DNA from: Saccharothrix sp. NRRL B-16348
GTDB lineage: Bacteria > Actinomycetota > Actinomycetes > Mycobacteriales > Pseudonocardiaceae
Assembly: GCF_001280085.1 (NCBI RefSeq)
Contig: NZ_LGED01000203.1
Location: forward strand, 1 to 64,000
DNA length: 64,000 nt
Reading direction: 5' to 3'
The notes below the pieces were generated by a model. The model had not been told where the DNA came from, searched no databases, and saw only the letters and a program-made list of their open reading frames with translations. Made by a program: the position numbers and the translations under genes. This document shows positions 14,444 through 22,847 of this stretch, one piece after another (the stretch's first letter is position 1; each line of letters starts with the position of its first letter).

Positions 14444-15067
14444 GTGAACGAAGCCGAGCTGCCCGAGGCGCCGGTCGGCAGCGCCACACCGGCGGACGTG
14501 CCCAATCAGCTCGGGCCGGGTCAAGCCGTGCCCGGTCAGCTCGGGCCTGGTCAGGCCGTGCCCGCTCGCGCGTCCGTCGGGCCGGGGCGCGAGATCGCGT
14601 TCACCGACTTCTACCGGGCCACGACGCCGTCGCTGATCGCGTTCCTGGTGTGGCAGGGCGCGCGATTGGCGGACGCGGCCGACGTGGCCCAGGAGACGAT
14701 GGCGACGGCCTACCGCCGCTGGCACGACCTGGACAACCCGCGCGCGTGGGCGTTCCGGGTGGCCTCACGCGCTCTCATCCGGCGGCTGACGTCGACCCGC
14801 GAGGAGCCGTTCGCCGAGCCTCCCGAGCCGTCGCCGCTGGTGCGCGCGACCGCCATCGAGCACTGGGAGCAGCACCACGACATCGCCCGCGCGGTGACGC
14901 GGCTGCCACCGAGGCAGCGGCAGGTCATGGCGTGGACGCTCGCCGGCAGCACGCCCGCCGAGATCGCCGCCGAACTCGGCCTGAAAGCCGAAACCGTGCG
15001 GTCCACCCTGCTGAAAGCCCGCCGGGCGCTCGCCAAGGAACTGCACGGAGCCGGAGGTGGCCAGTGA
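14444..15067 (+). CDS. ECF-like RNA polymerase sigma factor
   Basis: 207 residues. After a variable Pro/Gly/Gln-rich N-terminal tail containing a tandem decapeptide repeat, region 2 reads FTDFYRATTPSLIAFLVWQG, then DVAQETMATAYRRW and NPRAWAFRVASRAL (-10 recognition). Region 4 reads LPPRQRQVMAWTLAGSTPAE, then IAAELGLKAETVRSTLLKAR (-35 helix-turn-helix). It is about the size of ECF sigma factors. GTG 14444 overlaps the stop of a 15-codon leader frame starting at 14400 with a good Shine-Dalgarno. The stop overlaps (GTGA) the start of the next gene, which may encode its regulator. Confidence 0.85.
   Translation: MNEAELPEAPVGSATPADVPNQLGPGQAVPGQLGPGQAVPARASVGPGREIAFTDFYRATTPSLIAFLVWQGARLADAADVAQETMATAYRRWHDLDNPRAWAFRVASRALIRRLTSTREEPFAEPPEPSPLVRATAIEHWEQHHDIARAVTRLPPRQRQVMAWTLAGSTPAEIAAELGLKAETVRSTLLKARRALAKELHGAGGGQ
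14507..14566 (+). repeat. Tandem 30-nt repeat inside the sigma factor gene
   Basis: Two 30-nt units, 14507-14536 and 14537-14566, each encode QLGPGQAVP plus one residue in the N-terminal tail. They differ at three positions. The unit length keeps frame, so copy number may vary between strains without breaking the protein. Confidence 0.8.
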
Positions 15068-16293
15068 ACCCGAACCCGTCCGACGAGCACGAAGTCGACC
15101 GTTGGCTGACCGAGCGCACCCTCGACGCCGTGGGCGCCGCGCTGGACCTCGACGCCGGGCTCGCCGCGATCCTCCCCGCCGCGCCACGTCCACCGGCGGA
15201 CGCACCGCCCCGCGGCGGAACGCCCGGGACCACGTTGCGCGAGTTCGCCGACCACCTCGCCACCCGTCCGCCGCACGAGCGCCTCGTCGCGCGGACCTGG
15301 CTGCCCCGGCTGGAGCTGGCCGCCGCGCGGTCGTTCACCCGGTCGTCGGCCGCCGTGCGGGCGTTCGACCACGACCTGGCCCGCGCCCGTGACATCGCGC
15401 TCACCGAGCGGATCGAGCACCGGCTCGCCGCGCACCCGTCCACCGACGACCTCGTGCGGGTCCGGGCCGACCTCCGGGACCGGGCCCGTGACCTGCGCCG
15501 GGACCGCGGGCTGGCCGACGTCCTCGACCGGGCGGTGCTGTCCGCTCTGGACCTCGGCTTCGGACTCGACCTCGGCCGGGCAGGGGACGGCGCGCGCGAC
15601 CTGGCCCGTGGCCTCGACCTCGCCGTCACGGTGGAGCTCGCGCTGCACCAGGCGGTCACCACCGCCCTGGAGGTCACCCGTGGCCGGCCGTCGATCGACC
15701 GGAGGGTTGACGCGCTGCGGGTTCTGCTCGCCGACATCGACCAACGTGCGACGGCGGAGGGCTGTCTGGAGGTCCGTCTCGACGGGTCGATCCCCGCCCG
15801 CGTCCGGGACGCCGGTTTCGTCGGACCGCTGGTCCGCCACCTGAACACGGTCCGCGCGGCCGTCCGGGACGTGGTCTTCGCCCGTGACCGGAGCCTGGCC
15901 GACCTGCTCGCGCTCGTGCTCGGCGAGGGGCGCGACCTGGCCCTCGACCAGGCACGCGGCCGGGCCACGGCAGCCGACCACGCGTTGGCCCACGACCTGG
16001 CGACCGCGCTCGGGCACGGCGGCCGGCCGCACGACGACCGGTTCGACGCCGAGCTGGTCGACGCCGTGGACCGCATCGAGGACGCCGCCACCAACCTGGT
16101 AGACGCCGACCTCGCGCACGTGCCCTTGGACGGGATACCGCTGACAGGGCTGCGCTGGTCGACGCGGACGAGGTGGCACGTCGCCTGGCACGACCGGGTC
16201 CGGCGCGGCTCCGTCGAGCTGAGGCCGGGCCTCTTCGAGGTCCGCGGCGGGAACGTCGGCGCCGACGACGTGGTCACCGACCTGACCACGTAG
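15064..16293 (+). CDS. Sigma-factor-coupled protein of unknown function with DLxxVPLxGxPLTGLRWS C-terminal motif
   Basis: 409 residues, GTG start in a 4-nt overlap with the sigma gene. The protein is Arg/Asp/Leu-rich and mostly helical, with many short RD(L/I) repeats in the middle (DLARARDIAL, RDRARDLRRDRGLADVL). The end (about residues 355-400) reads VDADLAHVPLDGIPLTGLRW, S, then TRTRW, and finishes with RRGSVELRPGLFEVRGG. This end block recurs at the C-terminus of actinobacterial proteins encoded next to sigma factors, by my recollection. No anti-sigma zinc motif or membrane helix is seen. The tight coupling suggests it controls or works with the sigma factor; that is inference. Confidence 0.7.
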   Translation: MNPNPSDEHEVDRWLTERTLDAVGAALDLDAGLAAILPAAPRPPADAPPRGGTPGTTLREFADHLATRPPHERLVARTWLPRLELAAARSFTRSSAAVRAFDHDLARARDIALTERIEHRLAAHPSTDDLVRVRADLRDRARDLRRDRGLADVLDRAVLSALDLGFGLDLGRAGDGARDLARGLDLAVTVELALHQAVTTALEVTRGRPSIDRRVDALRVLLADIDQRATAEGCLEVRLDGSIPARVRDAGFVGPLVRHLNTVRAAVRDVVFARDRSLADLLALVLGEGRDLALDQARGRATAADHALAHDLATALGHGGRPHDDRFDAELVDAVDRIEDAATNLVDADLAHVPLDGIPLTGLRWSTRTRWHVAWHDRVRRGSVELRPGLFEVRGGNVGADDVVTDLTT

Positions 16294-16347
16294 CCGAACC
16301 GCCGCCCGCCGGGGTGCTCCCCACACCCCGGCGGGCGGCTGTGGCCG

Positions 16348-16855
16348 CTTCACGCCAGGCACGTCACGCCAGGCACGTCATACCGGACCAGCTCACGCTG
16401 GCCACTTCAACGCCGGGCTGCGTCGCCTGGGCAACCTCACGCCGGACTACCGCGCGCCTGCCTGCTCTGCCTCGGGCACTTCACGCCAGGCACCTCGCGC
16501 CGTGACTGGTGCACGCCGGGCTCCGTCGCGCCGGGCACGTCACGTTCGGCGGCTTCACCTCAGGCATCCCACGCCCGGCTGCTGCACGCCCGGCGGCTCC
16601 ACCCTGGCACTTCACATGCCGGGCTGCCGTGCCGGGCACCTCACGCGGGCACCTCATGGCGTGGCCAGTTCACGCGGGCTGCGTCGCGCCCGGCAACCTC
16701 ACCCCGGGCAGGTCATGCAGGGTTGCTGCACGCCCGGCAGCTTCATCCCGGGCACCCACGCCCGGCTGCGTCGTGCCCGGCGGCTTCACCTCGGCACTTC
16801 ATGCCGGGTTGAGGCGCGCCGGGCACGTCACGCCGTGGTTACTTCACGCCGGCCG
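16348..16855. repeat. Degenerate short tandem repeat array, unit about 14-16 nt
   Basis: This 540-bp gap has no gene. It is filled with variants of a unit like TCACGCCGGGCAnC. Starts of successive units near the left end are at 16350, 16364, 16378, 16393, 16407, 16423 and 16437, a spacing of 14-16 nt. Further copies (GTCACGCCAGGC, TGCACGCCCGGC, CTTCACATGCCGGGC and others) continue to about 16855 and run into the last codons of uvrB. There is no spacer/repeat regularity as in CRISPR. It separates two convergent transcription units. Confidence 0.8.
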
Positions 16856-18998
16856 CGTCCATGCCGCGCAGCTCCTTCTTCAGGTCCTGGATCTCGTCGC
16901 GCAGTCGGGCGGCCAGCTCGAACTGCAGTTCGCGGGCCGCGTTCATCATCTGGTCGGTCAGCTGTTGCACCAGGTCGGCCAGCTCGGAACGGGCCATCGT
17001 GCCGGTGTCGCGGTCGGTCAGGACGCCGGAGCCGCCCCGGCCGTTCGCGCCCGGGTCGCCGGTCGGCTTCTTGCCGCGCGAGGTGTTGCGGCCCGAGCCG
17101 CCGGGGGCGATGGCGTCCTCCGCCTCGGCGTAGACCTGCTCCAGGATGTCGGTGATCTTCTTCCGCAGCGGCTGCGGGTCGAGGCCGCGTTCCTCGTTGT
17201 ACGCGACCTGCTTCGCCCGCCTGCGGTTGGTCTCGTCGATCGCGTGCCGCATCGAGTCGGTGATCCGGTCCGCGTACATGTGGACCTCGCCGGACACGTT
17301 GCGGGCCGCGCGGCCGATGGTCTGGATCAGGCTGGTGCCCGAGCGGAGGAAGCCCTCCTTGTCCGCGTCGAGGATCGCGACCAGCGAGACCTCCGGCAGG
17401 TCGAGGCCCTCGCGGAGCAGGTTGATGCCGATCAGCACGTCGTAGTCGCCCAGGCGCAGCTGCCGCAGCAGCTCGACCCGGCGCAGCGTGTCGACCTCGG
17501 AGTGCAGGTAGCGGACGCGGATGCCGAGTTCGAGCAGGTAGTCCGTCAGGTCCTCGGCCATCTTCTTGGTCAGCGTGGTGACCAGGACCCGCTCGTCCTT
17601 CTCCGCACGCACCCGGATCTCGTGCACCAGGTCGTCGATCTGCCCCTCGGTCGGCTTGACCACGACCTCCGGGTCGACCAGGCCGGTCGGCCGGATGACC
17701 TGCTCGACGAACTCGCCGCCGGTCTGGCCAATCTCGTACGGGCCGGGCGTGGCCGACAGGTACACCGTCTGGCCGATCCGGTCGGCGAACTCCTCCCATG
17801 TCAACGGGCGGTTGTCCAGCGCGCTCGGCAGCCGGAAGCCGTGCTCGACCAGGTTGCGCTTGCGCGACGCGTCGCCCTCGTACATGCCGCCGATCTGCGG
17901 CACCGTCACGTGCGACTCGTCGATGACCAGCAGGAAGTCGTCCGGGAAGTAGTCGATGAGGGTCGCGGGCGCGGTGCCCGGGCCGCGGTCGTCGATGTGG
18001 CGCGAGTAGTTCTCGATGCCGTTGCAGAAGCCGACCTGGCGCATCATCTCGATGTCGTACGCCGTGCGCATGCGCAGCCGCTGCGCCTCCAGCAGCTTGC
18101 CCTGCCGCTCCAGGGTGGCCAGCCGCTCGGCCAGCTCGACCTCGATGTTGCGGATCGCCTTCTCCATGCGCTCCGGGCCCGCCACGTAGTGGGTGGCCGG
18201 GAAGATGCGCAGCTCGTCCACCTCCTTGACCACGTCGCCGGTCAGGGGGTGCAGGTAGTAGAGCTTGTCGATCTCGTCGCCGAAGAACTCGACCCGCAGC
18301 GCCAGCTCCTCGTACGCCGGGATGATCTCCACCGTGTCGCCGCGCACGCGGAACGTGCCGCGGTTGAACGCGATGTCGTTGCGCGTGTACTGGATGTCGA
18401 CCAACGCCCGCAGCAGCAGGTCGCGCTCGACCTCGGCGCCGACCTCCAGCTTGATCGACCGGTCGAGGTACGACTGGGGCGTGCCGAGGCCGTAGATGCA
18501 CGACACGGACGCGACCACGATCACGTCACGCCGGGTGAGCAGGCTCATCGTCGCCGAGTGGCGCAGCCGTTCGACGTCCTCGTTGACCGACGAGTCCTTC
18601 TCGATGTAGGTGTCGGTCTGCGGGATGTACGCCTCGGGCTGGTAGTAGTCGTAGTAGCTGACGAAGTACTCCACCGCGTTGTTCGGGAAGTAGCCCTTCA
18701 GCTCGTTCGCCAGCTGCGCGGCCAGCGTCTTGTTCGGCGCCATCACCAGCGTGGGCCGCTGCACCTTCTCGACCAGCCACGCCGTGGTGGCCGACTTGCC
18801 CGTGCCGGTCGCGCCGAGCAGCACGACGTCCTTCTCGCCGGCGCGGACGCGCTTCTCGAGCTCCGCGATCGCCGCGGGCTGGTCGCCCGCGGGCTGGTAG
18901 TCGCTGACCACGCGGAACTTCCCGTCGGTGCGGGGGATGTCACCGACGGGACGGTGCGACGAGTGCGCCTTGACCGGGATCTCGGTTGGGAAAGCCAC
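16839..18998 (-). CDS. uvrB: UvrABC system protein B (excinuclease subunit)
   Basis: 719 residues. UvrB carries the damaged strand after UvrA loading and recruits UvrC for incision. Visible motifs are Walker [12 protein letters not shown] (about residue 54), the beta-hairpin region [20 protein letters not shown], DExH-type box [11 protein letters not shown], and helicase motif [15 protein letters not shown] domain with [20 protein letters not shown] lies near the end. GTG 18998 gives [13 protein letters not shown], matching mycobacterial UvrB, and TACCGT 7 nt upstream fits a leaderless start; an ATG 30 nt upstream is less likely. The 3' end lies within the short repeat array. Confidence 0.97.
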   Translation of the reverse strand: MAFPTEIPVKAHSSHRPVGDIPRTDGKFRVVSDYQPAGDQPAAIAELEKRVRAGEKDVVLLGATGTGKSATTAWLVEKVQRPTLVMAPNKTLAAQLANELKGYFPNNAVEYFVSYYDYYQPEAYIPQTDTYIEKDSSVNEDVERLRHSATMSLLTRRDVIVVASVSCIYGLGTPQSYLDRSIKLEVGAEVERDLLLRALVDIQYTRNDIAFNRGTFRVRGDTVEIIPAYEELALRVEFFGDEIDKLYYLHPLTGDVVKEVDELRIFPATHYVAGPERMEKAIRNIEVELAERLATLERQGKLLEAQRLRMRTAYDIEMMRQVGFCNGIENYSRHIDDRGPGTAPATLIDYFPDDFLLVIDESHVTVPQIGGMYEGDASRKRNLVEHGFRLPSALDNRPLTWEEFADRIGQTVYLSATPGPYEIGQTGGEFVEQVIRPTGLVDPEVVVKPTEGQIDDLVHEIRVRAEKDERVLVTTLTKKMAEDLTDYLLELGIRVRYLHSEVDTLRRVELLRQLRLGDYDVLIGINLLREGLDLPEVSLVAILDADKEGFLRSGTSLIQTIGRAARNVSGEVHMYADRITDSMRHAIDETNRRRAKQVAYNEERGLDPQPLRKKITDILEQVYAEAEDAIAPGGSGRNTSRGKKPTGDPGANGRGGSGVLTDRDTGTMARSELADLVQQLTDQMMNAARELQFELAARLRDEIQDLKKELRGMDAAGVK

Positions 18999-19005
18999 GG
19001 GTACG

Positions 19006-19011
19006 ACGGTA
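19006..19011 (-). promoter_or_regulatory. -10 box of uvrB supporting the GTG start
   Basis: TACCGT on the minus strand lies 7 nt before GTG 18998. No SOS box of the mycobacterial type was noticed in the short upstream region. Confidence 0.5.
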
Positions 19012-19060
19012 CGCCGCGGGTACGACAATTTCCGATCCGGCCCAGGTCAGCGGGCCTTGA

Positions 19061-20392
19061 TCAGCAGTTGCAGTCACACCCGCAGCAGTCGCAGTTGCAG
19101 TCGCAGTTCGGGCCGCAGTCGCAGCCGTTGCACCACGCTTCACGCGGCTTGCCGCTGAACGGGCCGGGGTACGGGTCGCGGCAGCAGTACTGGCACGTGC
19201 CGCACTGGTACAGCACGGCGAGGCAGCCCAGGATCGCGCCGCGGGTCACCGGCGGCGTCTTCAGCTTCGGCCAGCACCACAGCCCGCTGCCGGGAGGGGG
19301 CGGCCCGTCGCCGCGCTTGCCCTTCCTGCCGCCCTTGGGCGGGTCGGGCGGACCACCGTGACCGGGCGCGGAGGGCGGCGGCACGTGACCGGGAGGCGGC
19401 ACGCTGCCGGGGTGCGGGCCGGGCTGCCCGTAGGGGCCGTGCGGTCCGGGCTGGGCGGGCGGCGGGTACATCCCCGGCGCGGGCTGCCAGCCGGGCGGCG
19501 GGGGCGGGTTGTGCGGACCCGGCCCGTGCGAGTGCGAGTGCGTGTGCGGGTCGCCGAACGCCCGCCGGATCGACTCGCGCAGCTCGTGCGCCAGCAGCAC
19601 GTGCACCAGCCGGTCGTCGGCGAACTCCACCTCCGCCATCGCGAGCTTGATGCCCAACGCCGCGTCCTCGCACAGCCGCCGCGCCTCGTCCAACGTGGTG
19701 CCGGTCGCGACGAGGGGGTTCCACGCGCCGGACGCCCGGTCGGCGTCCAGGTCCTCCACCGCGTCCAGCAGGTGCGCCATCCGCCCGAACAGCCTGCCGA
19801 CCTCGCGCAGCGGCGCCGCGTTGCCCGGCCGCCCGGCCAGCACCGCGGTCTGCGCCACGGCCTCGCCCGCCGCCGTCTCGGTCGGCTCCGTCACGGTCAG
19901 CACCGACGCGCCGAGGCCCGCCGCGGCCTCCACCGACGACTGCCGCCGCACGGCGTCCACCAGCACCGCCGTGTCGAAACCCAGGTCGAGCCCCGTCTCC
20001 GAGGCCTGCGCCGCCCACCGCCGCGCCACCTGCCTGCCGACACCGCGCATCGGGGCCCGCGCGAACACGCCGTCGCCGTCGGACACGTGGTCACCGACCT
20101 TCGCCGACGCCAGCACCAGGGACACCGACGCGGCCAAGCGCGCTCCCATGCCCACGGCGACGTCCGCCGACTGCATGCCCCTCAAGGCGCACGGCCCGGC
20201 GGACCGCCGCGACCGTCCGACCTGGGCCTCCACCAGCGCGGAGATGACCAGGCCGTCGTAGTTGGTGACCACGCGGGCCAGGTGGCCGTGGTCGTCGCGC
20301 AGCGCCAGGCACAGCCCGCACAGGTGCGCGAGCCACGACTCGCGCAGCTCAGGGCCCAGACGGTTGCGGCAGGGGCGGATGATGCCGAACAT
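19061..20392 (-). CDS. DUF5685 family protein with Cys-rich tail
   Basis: 443 residues. The N-terminal ~285 residues are the conserved DUF5685 part, opening MFGIIRPCRNRLGPELRESW and HLCGLCLALRDDHG, with a second Cys in GPCALRGM. A His/Pro/Gly-rich linker follows (HTHSHSHGPGPH, PPPPPGW; about 290-375). The end contains QCGTCQYCCRDPYPGP and then a stretch of 23 residues of which 11 are Cys, mostly in CDC and CNC units. The family is actinobacterial and of unknown function. His and Cys clusters suggest metal binding or a disulfide-rich anchor. TACTCT 7 nt before ATG suggests a leaderless transcript. Confidence 0.85.
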   Translation of the reverse strand: MFGIIRPCRNRLGPELRESWLAHLCGLCLALRDDHGHLARVVTNYDGLVISALVEAQVGRSRRSAGPCALRGMQSADVAVGMGARLAASVSLVLASAKVGDHVSDGDGVFARAPMRGVGRQVARRWAAQASETGLDLGFDTAVLVDAVRRQSSVEAAAGLGASVLTVTEPTETAAGEAVAQTAVLAGRPGNAAPLREVGRLFGRMAHLLDAVEDLDADRASGAWNPLVATGTTLDEARRLCEDAALGIKLAMAEVEFADDRLVHVLLAHELRESIRRAFGDPHTHSHSHGPGPHNPPPPPGWQPAPGMYPPPAQPGPHGPYGQPGPHPGSVPPPGHVPPPSAPGHGGPPDPPKGGRKGKRGDGPPPPGSGLWCWPKLKTPPVTRGAILGCLAVLYQCGTCQYCCRDPYPGPFSGKPREAWCNGCDCGPNCDCNCDCCGCDCNC

Positions 20393-20449
20393 GGCGGGAA
20401 GAGTAAGCGATCATCCTACTTTCGGGTGACAGAAAGGGGCGTTCCGCCG

Positions 20450-21013
20450 ATGTCGGTGCCTAAGGTCGGCGCTGTGACGTCGAGCGCCACCGGGACACGC
20501 ATGCACATCCACCCGCCGAAGATCGAGTACTTCGACCTCGACGCGAAGAGCAACACCGACCCCAAGGGTCACCTGCGCGGCGTCGAGGAGTACCGGCTGA
20601 CCGGGCACGGCCTCTACATGTACCGCCCGGTGACCGGCCACCCGCACCTGTCCCACTTCGAGTCGTGGCTGCTGCCCGCGCACGGCCTGCGCGTCACCCG
20701 GCAGTCGTGGCACCCGGGCCACGAGCGCGACTACGACCTGTACGTGGACGTGGTCGAGATCAGCTCCAGCGGCTCGGTGTGGAAGACCGTCGACCTGTAC
20801 CTCGACCTGGTCGTGCGCACGGGTCGCAGCGTGACCGTGCTGGACACCGACGAGCTGCTGACGGCGCTCGACCACGGGCTCATCCAGGCCGACCGGGCGC
20901 AGTGGGCGCTGGAGACGACGTACCGCGCGGTGGCCGGCATCGCCGCGCACGGTCACGACGCGGTGCGCTGGCTCGCGGCCCAGGGAACGATCACCACCTG
21001 GCGTCGGCGGTAA
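20450..21013 (+). CDS. DUF402 domain protein, probable nucleotide phosphohydrolase-like
   Basis: 187 residues. DUF402 landmarks are HIHPPKIEYFDLDAKSNTDP at the N-terminus, VWKTVDLYLDLVV (about residues 109-121) and VLDTDELLTALDHGLI (about 130-145), giving the Asp cluster that binds metal in FomD/Ntdp-type phosphatases. Characterised relatives hydrolyse nucleoside di- or triphosphates or nucleotide-activated phosphonates, so a similar reaction is inferred. ATG 20450 with AAGGGG upstream; a GTG at 20474 is also possible. It is divergent from DUF5685 and followed 136 nt later by a second, degenerate DUF402-like gene. Confidence 0.8.
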   Translation: MSVPKVGAVTSSATGTRMHIHPPKIEYFDLDAKSNTDPKGHLRGVEEYRLTGHGLYMYRPVTGHPHLSHFESWLLPAHGLRVTRQSWHPGHERDYDLYVDVVEISSSGSVWKTVDLYLDLVVRTGRSVTVLDTDELLTALDHGLIQADRAQWALETTYRAVAGIAAHGHDAVRWLAAQGTITTWRRR

Positions 21014-21149
21014 TACAGACCGTCACACTTGCAGGTCAACCGCCATCGGTGTCCGTCACCTGATAGAGACCGCTTACCACACAGACCGTGATGTAACGAA
21101 TCGAACCGGATAGTTACCCGGAGCACACTTCCGGCTACCCTCGGGTCGC

Positions 21150-21668
21150 GTGGGAGCGGTCATCACACCTCAGCTCGTCGACGTGGTCGACACCGTCAGC
21201 GCAGTTCGCAGCTACTCCAGCGGCATGTCGCGGCACCTGTCGACGTGCCGGGTGGAGCCCTGGGGACTGCGCCTGGAGTGCCCGACGCCGGAGGACCCGT
21301 TCTCCGATTCGGAGGTCACCTGGTTGATGCCCGCGCTCGGACTGCGGCTCACGCACCAGCGACCCCGGTCCAGACACGCGCGCAGCGGCCCGAGCGTGCT
21401 CAGCGCGGTCCGCGTGCAGCGCGACGGCCGCGCGTGGCGCACCACCGACCTCCTGCTCGGCCTGGCCGTGCCCGGCGGCACCACCGCGCGGATCGTGCGC
21501 TGCGAGGAGTTCGCCGCCGCCGTCGCCGGACGCGTCCTCGGCCCCGGCGACGCCGACCAGGCGCTGCGCATCGTGCACCGGACCCTGGAGGAGGTCAGCC
21601 TCCACCGGCACGACCTCGGCTCGTGGCTGACCCACCGGGGCATCTACGACGTCTGGCCCTCCCTGTAG
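21150..21668 (+). CDS. Degenerate DUF402-like paralogue
   Basis: 172 residues. The layout follows the preceding DUF402 protein: VTWLMPALGLRLTHQRPRSR parallels its SWLLPAHGLRVTRQSW, and WRTTDLLLGLAVPGG parallels VWKTVDLYLDLVV. However the Asp cluster is lost (LLLGLAV in place of DLYLDLVV, and IVRCEEFAAAV in place of VLDTDELLTAL). It is therefore probably not a phosphatase of the same kind. GTG start, TACCCT 8 nt upstream. The last 25 nt overlap the convergent coaE gene. A duplicate that took a new binding role is possible. Confidence 0.65.
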   Translation: MGAVITPQLVDVVDTVSAVRSYSSGMSRHLSTCRVEPWGLRLECPTPEDPFSDSEVTWLMPALGLRLTHQRPRSRHARSGPSVLSAVRVQRDGRAWRTTDLLLGLAVPGGTTARIVRCEEFAAAVAGRVLGPGDADQALRIVHRTLEEVSLHRHDLGSWLTHRGIYDVWPSL

Positions 21669-22819
21669 AAGGCGTCCACCCGCGCGGTCGCGGCGGCCAT
21701 CCACGGCTCCTTCGACTCGCCGTAGGCGAAGCCCTCCGCGTCACCCCGGTGCTTCTCCGCCATCTCCAGCTTCATCGCCGCGTACTCGTCCCGCGCCACG
21801 GCGTCGGCCCGCAGCCAGTCGCGGAACCGCAGCGCCCAGTTCCACGCCGGACCGCCCTCGACCCGGACGTGCAGGTTGACCCGCCGTCCCGGATCCGCGC
21901 CCGCGTGCAGCCTCTTGTGCCAGTCCTCCGGCGCGTCGCCCTCGTACCTCACGCTGTCCTCAAGGTCGCCCAGGCACGGGAAACCCGCCTGCGCCAACGC
22001 CTCCTCCAGCTCCGCCGCCTCCGCCAACGACGTCACGCCGAGCTGGAAGTCCAGCACGTCCTTGGCCGCGAGACCGGGCACCGACGTGGAGCCGATGTGC
22101 TCGACCGTGCGGCCACCGGCGGCCAGCCGGATGCGTGCCGCGACCCGTGCCGCCTGGACGGGCCACGTCTCGTCGTACGGCACCACGATCGGGGCGCCGC
22201 CGGCGTAGCGGCGCAGCCTGACGTTCGACTCGTACCGCACCAGCCGGTCCGCCCACAGCGCGTCCACCTGCGCCAGCACCAGGTCGGGCGTGCCCGAGTT
22301 GTCCAGCCACACGTCCGCGACGGCCCGGCGGCGCGCGTCGTCGGCCTGCGCGGCGACGCGGCGGCGCGCGTCGTCCTCCGCCATGCCGCGGTCGCGCAGC
22401 CGGACGAGCCGCTGGTCGAGGTCCGCGTGCACGATCACCACCAGGTGGTACAGCGGCGCCATGTCCTTCTCCACCAGCAACGGGACGTCGTGCACGACGA
22501 TCGCGTCCTCGGCCGCGGCGGCGATCAGCTCGCCCGTGCGGGCGGCGATCTTCGGGTGCGTGATGCCGTTGAGCGTGGTCAGGGCCTGTTCGTCGCCGAA
22601 GACCTTCGCCGCGAGCGCGGGCCGGTCCAGCGTGCCGTCCGCGGCGAGGACGTCCGCACCGAACGCCTCCACGACCTCCCGCAGGCCGTCGGTGCCGGGT
22701 TCGAGCACCTCGCGGGCCAGCCGGTCGGCGTCGATCACCACCGCGCCGTGTTCGGCGAGCCTGCCCGCCACCGTCGACTTGCCCGACCCGATGCCCCCGG
22801 AGAGCCCCACTCGCAACAT
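21644..22819 (-). CDS. coaE: Dephospho-CoA kinase fused to a GrpB/UPF0157 domain
   Basis: 391 residues. Residues 1-200 are CoaE, which phosphorylates the 3'-OH of dephospho-CoA in the last step of CoA synthesis: P-loop GLSGGIGSGKSTVAGRL, then VIDADRLAREVL, and VVHDVPLLVEKDM. Residues about 225-391 are a GrpB/UPF0157 domain (VVPYDETWPVQAARVAARI, EHIGSTSVPGLAAKDVLDFQ, YAAMKLEMAEKH), a nucleotidyltransferase-like fold. The same fusion is known for mycobacterial CoaE. ATG 22819 is chosen because the P-loop follows directly; the frame stays open 14 codons further upstream. The neighbouring rpsA upstream on the same strand is also the mycobacterial order. Confidence 0.93.
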   Translation of the reverse strand: MLRVGLSGGIGSGKSTVAGRLAEHGAVVIDADRLAREVLEPGTDGLREVVEAFGADVLAADGTLDRPALAAKVFGDEQALTTLNGITHPKIAARTGELIAAAAEDAIVVHDVPLLVEKDMAPLYHLVVIVHADLDQRLVRLRDRGMAEDDARRRVAAQADDARRRAVADVWLDNSGTPDLVLAQVDALWADRLVRYESNVRLRRYAGGAPIVVPYDETWPVQAARVAARIRLAAGGRTVEHIGSTSVPGLAAKDVLDFQLGVTSLAEAAELEEALAQAGFPCLGDLEDSVRYEGDAPEDWHKRLHAGADPGRRVNLHVRVEGGPAWNWALRFRDWLRADAVARDEYAAMKLEMAEKHRGDAEGFAYGESKEPWMAAATARVDAFYREGQTS

Positions 22820-22847
22820 GGCGACCAGCCTGCCACGCGGCGGATCT

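Noticed and set aside
16348..16855. CRISPR array
   Set aside because: Units are 14-16 nt, degenerate and without constant-length spacers; no cas genes.
16509..19361. 950-codon plus-strand frame covering the repeat array and uvrB
   Set aside because: Antisense to uvrB; its N-terminal part is only the translated short repeat.
21014..21149. Possible operator from repeated AGACCG(T/C) boxes between the two DUF402 genes
   Set aside because: Three loose copies (near 21018, 21066 and 21083) at irregular spacing with no regulator adjacent; too weak to list as a site.
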